Origin: Flavobacterium sp.
GTDB lineage: Bacteria; Bacteroidota; Bacteroidia; Flavobacteriales; Flavobacteriaceae
DNA: 5,236 nt
Assembly (NCBI GenBank): GCA_024642295.1
Contig: JAHEBK010000144.1
Coordinates: forward strand, 1 to 5,236
Direction of reading: 5' to 3'
The notes beneath the pieces are model-generated. The model had not been told where the DNA came from. It was given only the letters and a program-made list of their open reading frames with translations, and did not search any database. Of the stretch, positions 1-5,236 are shown one piece after another (position 1 is the stretch's first letter; each line of letters starts with the position of its first letter). Position numbers and translations under genes: made by a program.

Positions 1-271
1 GAGTATGATGAGCTTTGCATTTTTAGGTTGGGTAAATAGACTCGCAGGTGGATTTTTCAGTGTCTTAAAAATGATTCTGATATTGAGTGTGGTTTTCAAT
101 CTTTTTCAGAAAATCAATTTTAATAACTGGTTAGTAAAACAAGAAACTTTTGATAATTCTATGTTTTACAATCCCATTCAAAAAGTATCTCAATTCGTAT
201 TTCCAAAACTAGAAACTTGGTACGATGATGTCAAAACGAAAACAGTGAAAAGTCAGGAAACGAAAGTGTAG
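1..271 (+). CDS. CvpA family membrane protein, C-terminal part (5' end outside window)
   Basis: The frame is open from the left edge (first full codon at base 2) to a TAG at 269-271, giving about 89 visible residues. The two Met codons at bases 5-10 are probably internal, because CvpA-family proteins are roughly 160-180 residues long and the visible part matches only their last half. It shows a GWVNRLAGG stretch followed by a hydrophobic helix (about residues 16-35 of the visible part, FFSVLKMILILSVVFNLF) and a polar tail rich in Lys and Thr. This NRLxGxxF...LKxxLILSVxxNLF pattern is typical of the last membrane helix of flavobacterial CvpA proteins. The family is named after colicin V production in E. 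coli; its molecular role in Bacteroidota is not well defined. The gene converges on batE and is not part of the bat operon. The family call rests on pattern recognition of a partial protein. Confidence 0.75.
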   Translation, partial: SMMSFAFLGWVNRLAGGFFSVLKMILILSVVFNLFQKINFNNWLVKQETFDNSMFYNPIQKVSQFVFPKLETWYDDVKTKTVKSQETKV

Positions 272-273
272 TT

Positions 274-388
274 TGTCATTGCGAGCGAAGCGCGGCAATC
301 TCGTAAAGTAAATCAAGTTCAGTGAATCACACAACTCAAAACAAAGCCTGATGTATTGGGCGTGTTTAGTTTGTTCCTCGCAATGACA
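274..388. repeat. Palindrome-ended extragenic repeat in the cvpA/batE convergent gap
   Basis: Bases 274-285 (TGTCATTGCGAG) are the exact reverse complement of 377-388, so this 115-bp stretch has perfect 12-bp inverted ends. It begins three bases after the cvpA-like stop codon. The left end also folds on itself: 278-282 (ATTGC) pairs with 295-299 (GCAAT), and inside that GCG (285-287) pairs with CGC (291-293) around AAG. The left end is much richer in GC than the surrounding DNA. No target-site duplication and no coding potential were seen. Sequences starting GTCATTGCGAG are widespread extragenic repeats in bacteria, so this is probably a mobile or formerly mobile palindromic element. It could also influence transcript ends of the two converging genes, but no T-tract follows either arm. 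Confidence 0.75.
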
Positions 389-411
389 GGGTGTCTCGTC
401 TTAAAATACGT

Positions 412-1158
412 TTACTTCACTTCCTTAATCGCTTGCATATCAATCCAACCTTCAGTTCCATCGGTCAATTGAATTTTTTTCCATTTAGAAACCGTTTCTA
501 TAACAAAAACTTTCGTTCCTTCATGTAACACTACTACGGCACTACTTGCTTTTTGGGGTTCGCTGTAAACTTCGGCGATATCCGCAAAAACAACTGCTGG
601 TCTTTCATTCTCCCAATGACTTTTTTCAAATAAAGCAGCGGCAACACTAATGACTAAAAACACCAAAAAGAGAAACATTCCAAAGAAAAATATCCTTTTG
701 GTTTGTGTGAAAGCCGAGAAATAATAGCCCACAAAAGCCAATAAAAACAAGACTGAAAAACCAATCGAAATCCACGCCCAAGTATTGTAAGGATAGATGC
801 CTGTAAAGTCTCTAAGCAATTTGGCAAAACCAACTTTAGGAACAACTTTGATTTCGTCAATCGTTCTTTTTTGAGCAAATTTTAGATTGTTAATCACATC
901 AGCATCGTCTGGATTCAATACTAAGGCTTTCTCATAATTGTAAATTGCAGGTGCTACTTTGTTGAGCTTGTAATAACAATTTCCCAAATTATAATACAGT
1001 TCCGCCGAATGTTGTTTCGATTTTAAAATACTCTCGTATGCAACAACAGCCTCTTTGTACTTCCCATTTTGGTACAAACTATTGGCTTGCTCAAAATTCC
1101 CTTGCGCAAAGAAAACTTGAGTGATTAGTAATACTATGATATAAAAAATGTTCTTCAT
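412..1158 (-). CDS. batE: BatE: TPR protein with two membrane helices and SH3-like domain
   Basis: This 248-residue protein is the last gene of the bat operon. Residues 1-19 form a signal peptide (hydrophobic core FYIIVLLITQVFF, likely cleavage after AQ). Residues 22-95 are tetratricopeptide repeats, seen in ANSLYQNGKYKEAVVAYE and YYNLGNCYYKLNKVAPA, the second ending in KALVLNPDD. Two membrane helices follow at about 127-149 and 155-176. Residues 187-248 resemble a bacterial SH3 domain (VYSEP, then a buried GTKVFVI strand, W226, and DGTEGWID). The topology implied is TPR and SH3 parts both in the periplasm, joined by a membrane hairpin. TPR and SH3b modules bind proteins or peptides, so BatE is probably a scaffold for the Bat complex; this is inference from domains. 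It lies 226 bp after batD, with repeats in the gap. The start is chosen because it gives an intact signal peptide. No clear ribosome binding site is seen, as is usual in this phylum. Confidence 0.9.
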   Translation of the reverse strand: MKNIFYIIVLLITQVFFAQGNFEQANSLYQNGKYKEAVVAYESILKSKQHSAELYYNLGNCYYKLNKVAPAIYNYEKALVLNPDDADVINNLKFAQKRTIDEIKVVPKVGFAKLLRDFTGIYPYNTWAWISIGFSVLFLLAFVGYYFSAFTQTKRIFFFGMFLFLVFLVISVAAALFEKSHWENERPAVVFADIAEVYSEPQKASSAVVVLHEGTKVFVIETVSKWKKIQLTDGTEGWIDMQAIKEVK

Positions 1159-1217
1159 AACCCGTTGGGTGTAAAATTTAATAAGTATATTTTTTTATTT
1201 ATAGTTTCGCTCTTTTT

Positions 1218-1287
1218 TGTCATTCCGACGAAGGAGGAATCACATAATCTGAGTTACTAGTGTGATTCCTCCTTCGTCGGAATGACA
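1218..1287. repeat. Perfect 27-bp inverted repeat in the batD-batE spacer
   Basis: The left arm 1218-1244 and right arm 1261-1287 are exact reverse complements over all 27 bases, separated by a 16-base loop (1245-1260). The arm begins TGTCATTCCGACGAAGG and ends AATCACA. Each arm also contains a smaller hairpin: ATTCC with GGAAT at 1222-1226/1236-1240 and at 1265-1269/1279-1283. On the minus strand (the direction of bat transcription) the hairpin is followed by an A-run, not a T-run, so it is not a standard intrinsic terminator. The arm belongs to a widespread extragenic repeat type beginning GTCATTCCGACGAAGG. In mRNA it would form a very stable stem between batD and batE and could affect RNA processing or batE levels, which is inference. 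Confidence 0.9.
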
Positions 1288-1334
1288 TGCTACCGATTAC
1301 AATATTTAATTTTAAAGTAATCCCGTTTCCAAAA

Positions 1335-1381
1335 CCTTTGTGTGCTTTGCGCTTCCATTGTGTCCTTTGTGTTTAAAATAA
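1335..1381 (+). repeat. Extragenic repeat with about 10-nt period, just after the batD stop
   Basis: Four imperfect units of roughly ten bases follow one another: CCTTTGTGTG, CTTTGCGCTT, CCATTGTGTC, CTTTGTGTTT, then AAAATAA. The stretch ends four bases before the batD stop codon. A related copy in the opposite orientation lies at 5001-5040: bases 1358-1378 match the reverse complement of 5001-5021 at 20 of 21 positions. Repeats made of CTTTGTG/CTTAGCG-like units are common between genes in flavobacterial genomes (recalled, not searched). Function unknown. Confidence 0.7.
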
Positions 1382-1384
1382 CTC

Positions 1385-3130
1385 CTAAACAATCTGCTTC
1401 TCTAAATCAGCAATGATCAACACTGCTTTATTAAAATCGTCTTGAATTTCCGTGCTTGATGCGGGTGCATAACGTGCAAATTCGCAGTTCTCCGTAAGAT
1501 TGATGAAATCAGTTACAGTTTCTGGTTTCGCATTTTTGGATAATAAAATTTCTCTAATATTCTCTTTACTCATTTCTGAGGTTTCGATATGCAATTTGGC
1601 TTTCAAGAAATTATGCATGGCTTTTTCAAGTGCCACATAAAACGGTTCTTTGTTTGCAATTTGTTTTTTCGCTTCCGATAAATATTTCTTCGCCAGTCTG
1701 TTGTTCGCTTTGATACGGTTTCCAAAGACATCACTGTCAATGGCTTCTTTTTTCTTTTTAGCCAATACAATGATTGGAACCAATAAGAAAGGTAAAAACA
1801 ACAAGCTATAAAATAAATTAGAACCCAAGAAATCATCTTGTTCCATTGGAACCAAATTCGTTTTTGTTTTTAGATATTTGAATTGTTCTGGAGCTATAAC
1901 GGTATTTTTTGTTGTGCTGTTATTGGCTGTTCTAGTATCTGTTGGTCCATCGAGAACGTTTATCATAATCTCAGGAGAACTGATGGTTTTATAGCTATTA
2001 GAATCCAAATCAAAGTAACTAAACTGTAGCGGTTTGATAGGGTAGTTTCCTTTGTATTGCGGTACAATGGTGTAGCTGTCTGCAATTTTTCCCGTCATTC
2101 CTGATAGTGGCGTGTCTACTTTTTCAGTATGCACGGCGTCATACATTTCTAAGGCATTTGGCACTACTGGTTTTGGTAAAGTGAAAAGTTTTAAATTTCC
2201 TTTTCCAACAGCACTTACAACCAAATCTAAACTTTCGCCATTTTTCAAACTCGTTTTAGTAGGTGTTACTTTAAAATCAAAACGACCAACGGCTCCTGTG
2301 AAATCAGCTGGTTTTCCTGCTTCAGGAAGTGCTTTTACAGTAATGGTTTTGCTTCCAGCGGATACATTTTTGGTGCTTTCGGTAATTAATTGTCTACCAA
2401 ACATATCTCTACGATTGGATGGCAACTGCACATCAATATCCAGGCTCAAAGGTTCGATGTCCAATTTCCCTGATTTTTGTGGATACAAAACCGTTTTTCG
2501 CAAAACAGCATAACGGTAACGTTCTCCTTTGAACATCCCTTCTTCCACAATCAACTGTTTTACATCAATGTTTTGAGACCAAAAGTTATTGTATTTCGGC
2601 TTGCTCAATTCTTTGAAATTGGTAATACCTATGTTGTAACCAAAATACAGTTTGTAGACGACCGTAATTGGTTCGTTGACATAGGGGTTTGTTTTTGAAA
2701 TTTCTGCAACTAAATACAAATTACTATTAGCAGATACAGATGTATCGTTAGGGTCTCTAGGTTGTTGAACAGCTTCGGTTACATTGATTTTTAAAGGGGC
2801 TGTTTTATAGACTTTCCCTTCGTACTCAATAGTTGCTGACTTGATAGTCAAATTCCCTTTTTGAGTAGGCACTAAATAATAAGAATACACTTTTTCAAAA
2901 GAACTTCTTCCATTAATCCAAGATTGGCTTACAGATTGGCTAGGGCCAGCAATAATTTGAAAACCATCAAAAGAAGGTTGGTTGAAATTATCACCGTCGA
3001 TATTCATAAAAAAATCAATACGCAATCGTTCGTTTACTCCTAGTGTATTTTTGCTAACTCTGGCTTCAAACTGAACCTGAGCTATAATTGCTTGACAACT
3101 TAATAGTATGAAGACTAAAAAATGTTTCAT
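1385..3130 (-). CDS. batD: BatD: large periplasmic protein with single C-terminal membrane anchor
   Basis: This is a 581-residue protein of the BatD (oxygen-tolerance) family. Residues 1-18 form a signal peptide (FLVFILLSCQAIIAQ). The following 400 or so residues are a beta-rich periplasmic region, with family-like stretches such as FDGFQIIAGPSQSVSQSW (about 54-71), GERYRYAVLRKTVLYPQKSG (202-221) and VGRFDFKV (281-288). One membrane helix lies at about 437-456 (NLFYSLLFLPFLLVPIIVLA), followed at once by KKKK, which places the last 125 residues in the cytoplasm. That tail is alpha-helical in character and of unknown role. The family is thought to work with the VWA proteins BatA and BatB at the membrane; no enzymatic motif is seen. 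The length is normal for the family. The gene begins 36 bp after batC and is almost certainly co-transcribed with it. The start gives a complete signal peptide, and no Shine-Dalgarno sequence is evident. Confidence 0.92.
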   Translation of the reverse strand: MKHFLVFILLSCQAIIAQVQFEARVSKNTLGVNERLRIDFFMNIDGDNFNQPSFDGFQIIAGPSQSVSQSWINGRSSFEKVYSYYLVPTQKGNLTIKSATIEYEGKVYKTAPLKINVTEAVQQPRDPNDTSVSANSNLYLVAEISKTNPYVNEPITVVYKLYFGYNIGITNFKELSKPKYNNFWSQNIDVKQLIVEEGMFKGERYRYAVLRKTVLYPQKSGKLDIEPLSLDIDVQLPSNRRDMFGRQLITESTKNVSAGSKTITVKALPEAGKPADFTGAVGRFDFKVTPTKTSLKNGESLDLVVSAVGKGNLKLFTLPKPVVPNALEMYDAVHTEKVDTPLSGMTGKIADSYTIVPQYKGNYPIKPLQFSYFDLDSNSYKTISSPEIMINVLDGPTDTRTANNSTTKNTVIAPEQFKYLKTKTNLVPMEQDDFLGSNLFYSLLFLPFLLVPIIVLAKKKKEAIDSDVFGNRIKANNRLAKKYLSEAKKQIANKEPFYVALEKAMHNFLKAKLHIETSEMSKENIREILLSKNAKPETVTDFINLTENCEFARYAPASSTEIQDDFNKAVLIIADLEKQIV

Positions 3131-3166
3131 TTGATAATTACTGTGAATAGTTGTTTTTTTTAAAGT

Positions 3167-3976
3167 TTACCAGTCTTTGTCAGTGTCTACTGGTTTTCCT
3201 TTGACTTTATTTGCGTTTACTTTTCCTTGGATTTTCTTTTCTTCGTTGTTTACGGCATCTAAAAGATTTTGTAAACGTTCTTTGGAAATCCCTCCAGGTG
3301 TTGGTTTAGGCTGACCATCTTCTGGTTTATCTCCTTTGTTTTGGTCTTTTTTATCTTTGTCGCCGTCTTTTTTATCCTTGTCCTTATCGCCTTTGTCGTC
3401 GTTCTTATCCTTATTATCGCCGTCTTTCTTGTCTTTGTTTTTATCGTCCTTTTTATCCTTGTCTTTATCTTTATCCTTGTCTTTGTTCTTATCCTTATCG
3501 TCGTTTTTAGGAGGATTTTCTTTTAGCATTTTCTTCGCTAGGGCAAAATTATATCTCGTTTCTTCATCAGAAGGATTGTTGCGCAACGCATTTTTATACG
3601 CTTCGACTGCTTGCGTATAATCTTTCTCTTTCATGAACACATTCCCTAAGTTATGATAGGCTTTGTGTTTTTGACTTCTTGAGTTGTTTTTTTCGATAGC
3701 TTTTGCGTAAGCGAATTTTGCTTCCGAAGTTTGGTTTTGTTTGTAGATAGCATTTCCTAAATTATAATTAGCAATGGTTTTGTTATTGAATTTAGCATTC
3801 GAAATTCTATAATTTGCTTCAGCATCTACAAAATTATTTTCAGCATATTCTTCGTTTGCTTTAGGTAATACGGTGTCTTTTTTTTGTGCATTCACAGTTC
3901 CTATACCCCAGCAAAGGAATAGTGAAAATAAGAATGGGTATTTATTAAAAATAGTCATTTCTAGTTTTTTATTCAT
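3167..3976 (-). CDS. batC: BatC: exported TPR protein with Lys/Asp-rich linker
   Basis: This 269-residue protein has an N-terminal signal sequence (hydrophobic YPFLFSLFLCWGIGTV, probable cleavage after NAQ at 29-31). About three TPR motifs follow, at roughly 36-65, 67-99 (YNLGNAIYKQNQTSEAKFAY) and 105-138 (YHNLGNVFMKEKDYTQAVEA). Residues 157-220 are a low-complexity Lys/Asp tract. The last 40 residues return to normal composition (GGISKERLQNLLDAVNNEE) and end in DKDW, which looks like a conserved C-terminal peptide. It is probably a periplasmic protein-protein adaptor of the Bat assembly; this follows from TPRs and operon context. The first Met overlaps the batB stop by 8 nt (ATGAATAA on the minus strand), which favours translational coupling. 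A second Met at residue 7 (bases 3956-3958) also leaves an intact signal peptide and would start 10 nt after batB, so the exact start is uncertain. Confidence 0.9.
   Translation of the reverse strand: MNKKLEMTIFNKYPFLFSLFLCWGIGTVNAQKKDTVLPKANEEYAENNFVDAEANYRISNAKFNNKTIANYNLGNAIYKQNQTSEAKFAYAKAIEKNNSRSQKHKAYHNLGNVFMKEKDYTQAVEAYKNALRNNPSDEETRYNFALAKKMLKENPPKNDDKDKNKDKDKDKDKDKKDDKNKDKKDGDNKDKNDDKGDKDKDKKDGDKDKKDQNKGDKPEDGQPKPTPGGISKERLQNLLDAVNNEEKKIQGKVNANKVKGKPVDTDKDW
3317..3508 (-). repeat. Lys/Asp low-complexity tract inside batC
   Basis: This stretch encodes BatC residues 157-220, mostly alternating Lys and Asp with scattered Asn and Gly. I count 26 Lys against 25 Asp and one Glu, so it is charge-neutral. 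The coding strand is strongly purine-rich. At DNA level it is a degenerate 6-bp repeat: AAA/AAG and GAT/GAC codons are mixed irregularly, so the units are not identical. The low complexity also leaves the plus strand open in two frames here, which is an artefact. It probably acts as a flexible or extended spacer between the TPR part and the C-terminal peptide. Confidence 0.85.
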
Positions 3977-4997
3977 TAAATAAATTCAGCTTTTTCACCC
4001 AGCTTGTTTTTCTATCTAACAAGAAAATATCAGCGAAAAGTAATATAAAAGCAAATCCTAAAAACCACTGAAATTGCGATTGAAAATCGGCCATTTGTGT
4101 GGCTTCAAATTCGGTTTTTTGAATTTTATCCAAAGTGTTTTTGATGTACTCCATCGTTTGTTTGGTATTATTACCATTCACATAACCCCCTTTGGTTGCT
4201 TTAGCAATGGTTTCAAGGCTGACTTGATTTAGTTTGGTCACAACCACATCACCATTTCTATCTCTTTGGTAGCTTTCAACAACTCCATTTCTTTTCAATG
4301 GAATGGTAGCGCCTTTTTCAGTCCCAACTCCAATGGTAATAATGCGCATTCCTTCTTTGTTAGCTTCTTCGGCTGCTGCCAAAGCTCCTTCAGAATGGTC
4401 CTCGCCATCTGATATCAAAATCAAAAGTTTGCTCGTTTTGCTTTTGTCATCAAAATAAGTTGCGGATAATCGAATCGCTTCGTCTAATGATGTTCCCTTG
4501 GACGAAACCATATCGGGACTCATACTTTGCAAAAACATTTTGGCAACACTATAATCGGTAGTAATCGGTAATACTGGGAAAGCACTTCCTGCATACGCCA
4601 CAATTCCTATACGGTCATTTCCTAATTGATTAATGATTTGGGAAACGAGTTGTTTGCTTTTTTCTAATCGGTTGGGTGCTATGTCTTCGGCCAACATACT
4701 TTTGGATACATCCATCGCAAAAACAATATCGATTCCTTCTCGTTTTACCGTTTCCATCTTCGTACCAATTTTTGGATTTACCAATCCTAAAATCAATCCT
4801 ACTAAAGCCAATAAAAGAACAATCAATTTCAAAACAGGTTTGAAAATCGAGCGTTCTGGACTCAATTTATTGATGGATTCAATAGCTCCAAACTCTTTTT
4901 GTTTTTTTCTTTTCCAATACATATTGTACAAAAATAGAAGCACCACCAAGGGCAGTAAAAAAAAGAGGTATAAATATTTTGATTCGTCTAATTCCAT
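3969..4997 (-). CDS. batB: BatB: membrane-anchored von Willebrand factor A protein
   Basis: This 342-residue protein has two N-terminal membrane helices (about 8-27 and 55-73), a VWA domain (about 88-290) and a C-terminal helix (about 309-327). The metal-ion-dependent adhesion site is intact: DVSKS at 96-100 (Asp96, Ser98, Ser100), Thr169 in the KGTSLDEAI stretch, and Asp197 in ISDGEDH. Positive charges in the first loop (KRKKQK at 29-34) and after the last helix suggest these face the cytoplasm, which puts the VWA domain in the periplasm. Such VWA domains bind partner proteins through a divalent metal. BatA and BatB are the two VWA members of the Bat system; this one is taken as BatB because the end of another such gene (batA) precedes it and a TPR gene follows. 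It overlaps batC by 8 nt and starts 124 bp after batA. Weak AAAAGA precedes the ATG. Confidence 0.94.
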   Translation of the reverse strand: MELDESKYLYLFFLLPLVVLLFLYNMYWKRKKQKEFGAIESINKLSPERSIFKPVLKLIVLLLALVGLILGLVNPKIGTKMETVKREGIDIVFAMDVSKSMLAEDIAPNRLEKSKQLVSQIINQLGNDRIGIVAYAGSAFPVLPITTDYSVAKMFLQSMSPDMVSSKGTSLDEAIRLSATYFDDKSKTSKLLILISDGEDHSEGALAAAEEANKEGMRIITIGVGTEKGATIPLKRNGVVESYQRDRNGDVVVTKLNQVSLETIAKATKGGYVNGNNTKQTMEYIKNTLDKIQKTEFEATQMADFQSQFQWFLGFAFILLFADIFLLDRKTSWVKKLNLFNE

Positions 4998-5000
4998 ATC

Positions 5001-5040
5001 TTTTAAACACTAAGGACACAAAGATTTCGCTGAGGTCACT
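5001..5040 (-). repeat. Second copy of the 10-nt-period repeat, directly upstream of batB
   Basis: Read on the minus strand this stretch runs AGTGACCTCAGCGAAATC, then TTTGTGTCCTTAGTG, then TTTAAAA. It has the same spacing of G-T-G-like cores as 1335-1381, with 20 of 21 matching bases over the TTGTGTCC...TTTAAAA end, but lies in the opposite orientation. It ends only three bases before the batB start codon, so it forms the leader just ahead of batB. The core also looks like a member of a common flavobacterial intergenic repeat family (recalled, not searched). Confidence 0.65.
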
Positions 5041-5092
5041 ATGTTATTATTTTTATTTAAAAGCTTTTGTTTTCATTTGCATTCCAATTGTA

Positions 5093-5120
5093 AACTTCTA
5101 ACTCTTAACTTCTAACTTTT
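5093..5120 (+). repeat. Four tandem 7-bp units just after the batA stop
   Basis: Four consecutive heptamers are present: AACTTCT at 5093-5099, AACTCTT at 5100-5106, AACTTCT at 5107-5113 and AACTTTT at 5114-5120. Units one and three are identical, and the other two differ by one or two bases. The array ends one base before the batA stop codon on the minus strand. Short AACTTCT arrays recur between genes in flavobacteria (recalled). No function can be assigned. Confidence 0.75.
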
Positions 5121-5121
5121 C

Positions 5122-5236
5122 CTAAATAAAACTTTTATAAACTGTTTTTCGTAATCCAAATTCTAGTAACAATAAAAACCCTGCTAACAAAACCAAGGGT
5201 CTGTATTTCTCATCATAATCGTAAAACTTCAATTCT
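5122..5236 (-). CDS. batA: BatA: C-terminal end of a VWA membrane protein (5' end outside window)
   Basis: Reading the minus strand from the right edge gives 37 full codons to a TAG at 5122-5124. The peptide contains FYDYDEKYRPLVLLAGFLL, a LLLLEFGLR segment and the ending KTVYKSFI. A polar FYDYDEKY stretch followed by one membrane helix and a short positively charged tail is typical of the end of BatA proteins in Bacteroidota. Only the last membrane anchor is visible; the VWA domain and its metal site lie beyond the window. The positive tail suggests that the C-terminus is cytoplasmic, matching BatB. The identification rests on this short C-terminus and on its position directly upstream of batB in the same orientation. 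Confidence 0.85.
   Translation of the reverse strand, partial: ELKFYDYDEKYRPLVLLAGFLLLLEFGLRKTVYKSFI

Noticed and set aside
1160..1170. Small hairpin ACCC-GTT-GGGT immediately before the batE start codon.
   Set aside because: A four-pair stem with a three-base loop is short, and there is no sign that it controls translation.
1159..1200. A possible batE promoter: TAAATTT on the minus strand resembles the TAnnTTTG -7 box of Bacteroidota.
   Set aside because: No TTG lies at the expected distance upstream, the final G is missing, and it is too close to the ATG. In AT-rich DNA such a match is expected by chance.
1218..1287. The strong inverted repeat as an intrinsic terminator ending a batA-D transcript.
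   Set aside because: In the direction of bat transcription the stem is followed by an A-rich run, not T; on the other strand the T-run precedes the stem. It does not fit the intrinsic terminator pattern.
274..1287. A CRISPR array or an insertion sequence from the repeats near batE.
   Set aside because: There are only isolated palindromes with no regular spacers, and no transposase gene lies between or inside them; batE is an intact ordinary gene.
2112..2698. Two plus-strand open frames opposite batD (2112-2513 and 2477-2698).
   Set aside because: They lie wholly inside batD, which has a clear signal peptide, family-like motifs and normal length. Their translations show no recognisable domain.
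3317..3508. Calcium-binding repeats (EF-hand or dockerin-like) in the Asp-rich part of BatC.
   Set aside because: The spacing DxDxDGxxD is not met; Asp residues mostly alternate with Lys, and no flanking helices fit.
3336..3620. Open plus-strand frames opposite batC, Ser/Leu-rich in one frame and Val/Ile/Leu-rich in another, resembling membrane proteins.
   Set aside because: They are the complement of the Lys/Asp repeat in batC, which contains almost no stop codons in any frame. The low-complexity translation has no initiation context or family resemblance.
4633..5013. Plus-strand open frame opposite the start of batB.
   Set aside because: It runs antisense to the membrane helices and metal site of batB and shows no domain of its own.

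Overview
The window looks like a chromosomal piece from a low-GC member of the Bacteroidota, most likely a flavobacterium. The evidence is the gene set (a complete batB-C-D-E run with the end of batA), the AT-rich composition, the absence of clear Shine-Dalgarno sequences before the genes, and intergenic repeats of types common in flavobacterial genomes. It holds one nearly complete operon on the minus strand and the tail of an unrelated gene on the plus strand.

Layout from left to right: 1-271 is the C-terminal end of a CvpA-family membrane protein (plus strand, cut by the window edge). 272-411 is a convergent gap almost filled by a palindrome-ended repeat. 412-1158 is batE (minus). 1159-1384 is a spacer with a perfect 27-bp inverted repeat and a short repeat with a period near 10 nt. 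1385-3130 is batD, 3131-3166 a short spacer, 3167-3976 batC, which overlaps batB (3969-4997) by 8 nt. 4998-5121 is a spacer holding two more repeats. 5122-5236 is the C-terminal end of batA, which continues off the right edge. Transcription of the operon runs right to left: batA, batB, batC, batD, batE.

The Bat proteins (named for Bacteroides aerotolerance) appear to build an inner-membrane assembly with most of its mass in the periplasm. BatA and BatB are von Willebrand factor A (VWA) proteins anchored in the membrane. BatC and BatE are exported TPR proteins, BatE with two membrane helices and a C-terminal SH3-like domain. BatD is a large periplasmic protein with one C-terminal membrane anchor and a cytoplasmic tail. 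In related genomes a MoxR-type AAA+ ATPase and a DUF58 protein lie upstream of batA; that part is outside this window. The exact biochemical job of the system is still unsettled.

No new gene system is evident. The most interesting material is non-coding: the batA-batB, batD-batE and batE-cvpA junctions all carry extragenic repeats, while the batB-batC-batD core is compact and repeat-free. Two of the repeats look like variants of one palindromic family with a compensatory base-pair change. BatC also carries an unusual charge-neutral Lys/Asp tract.
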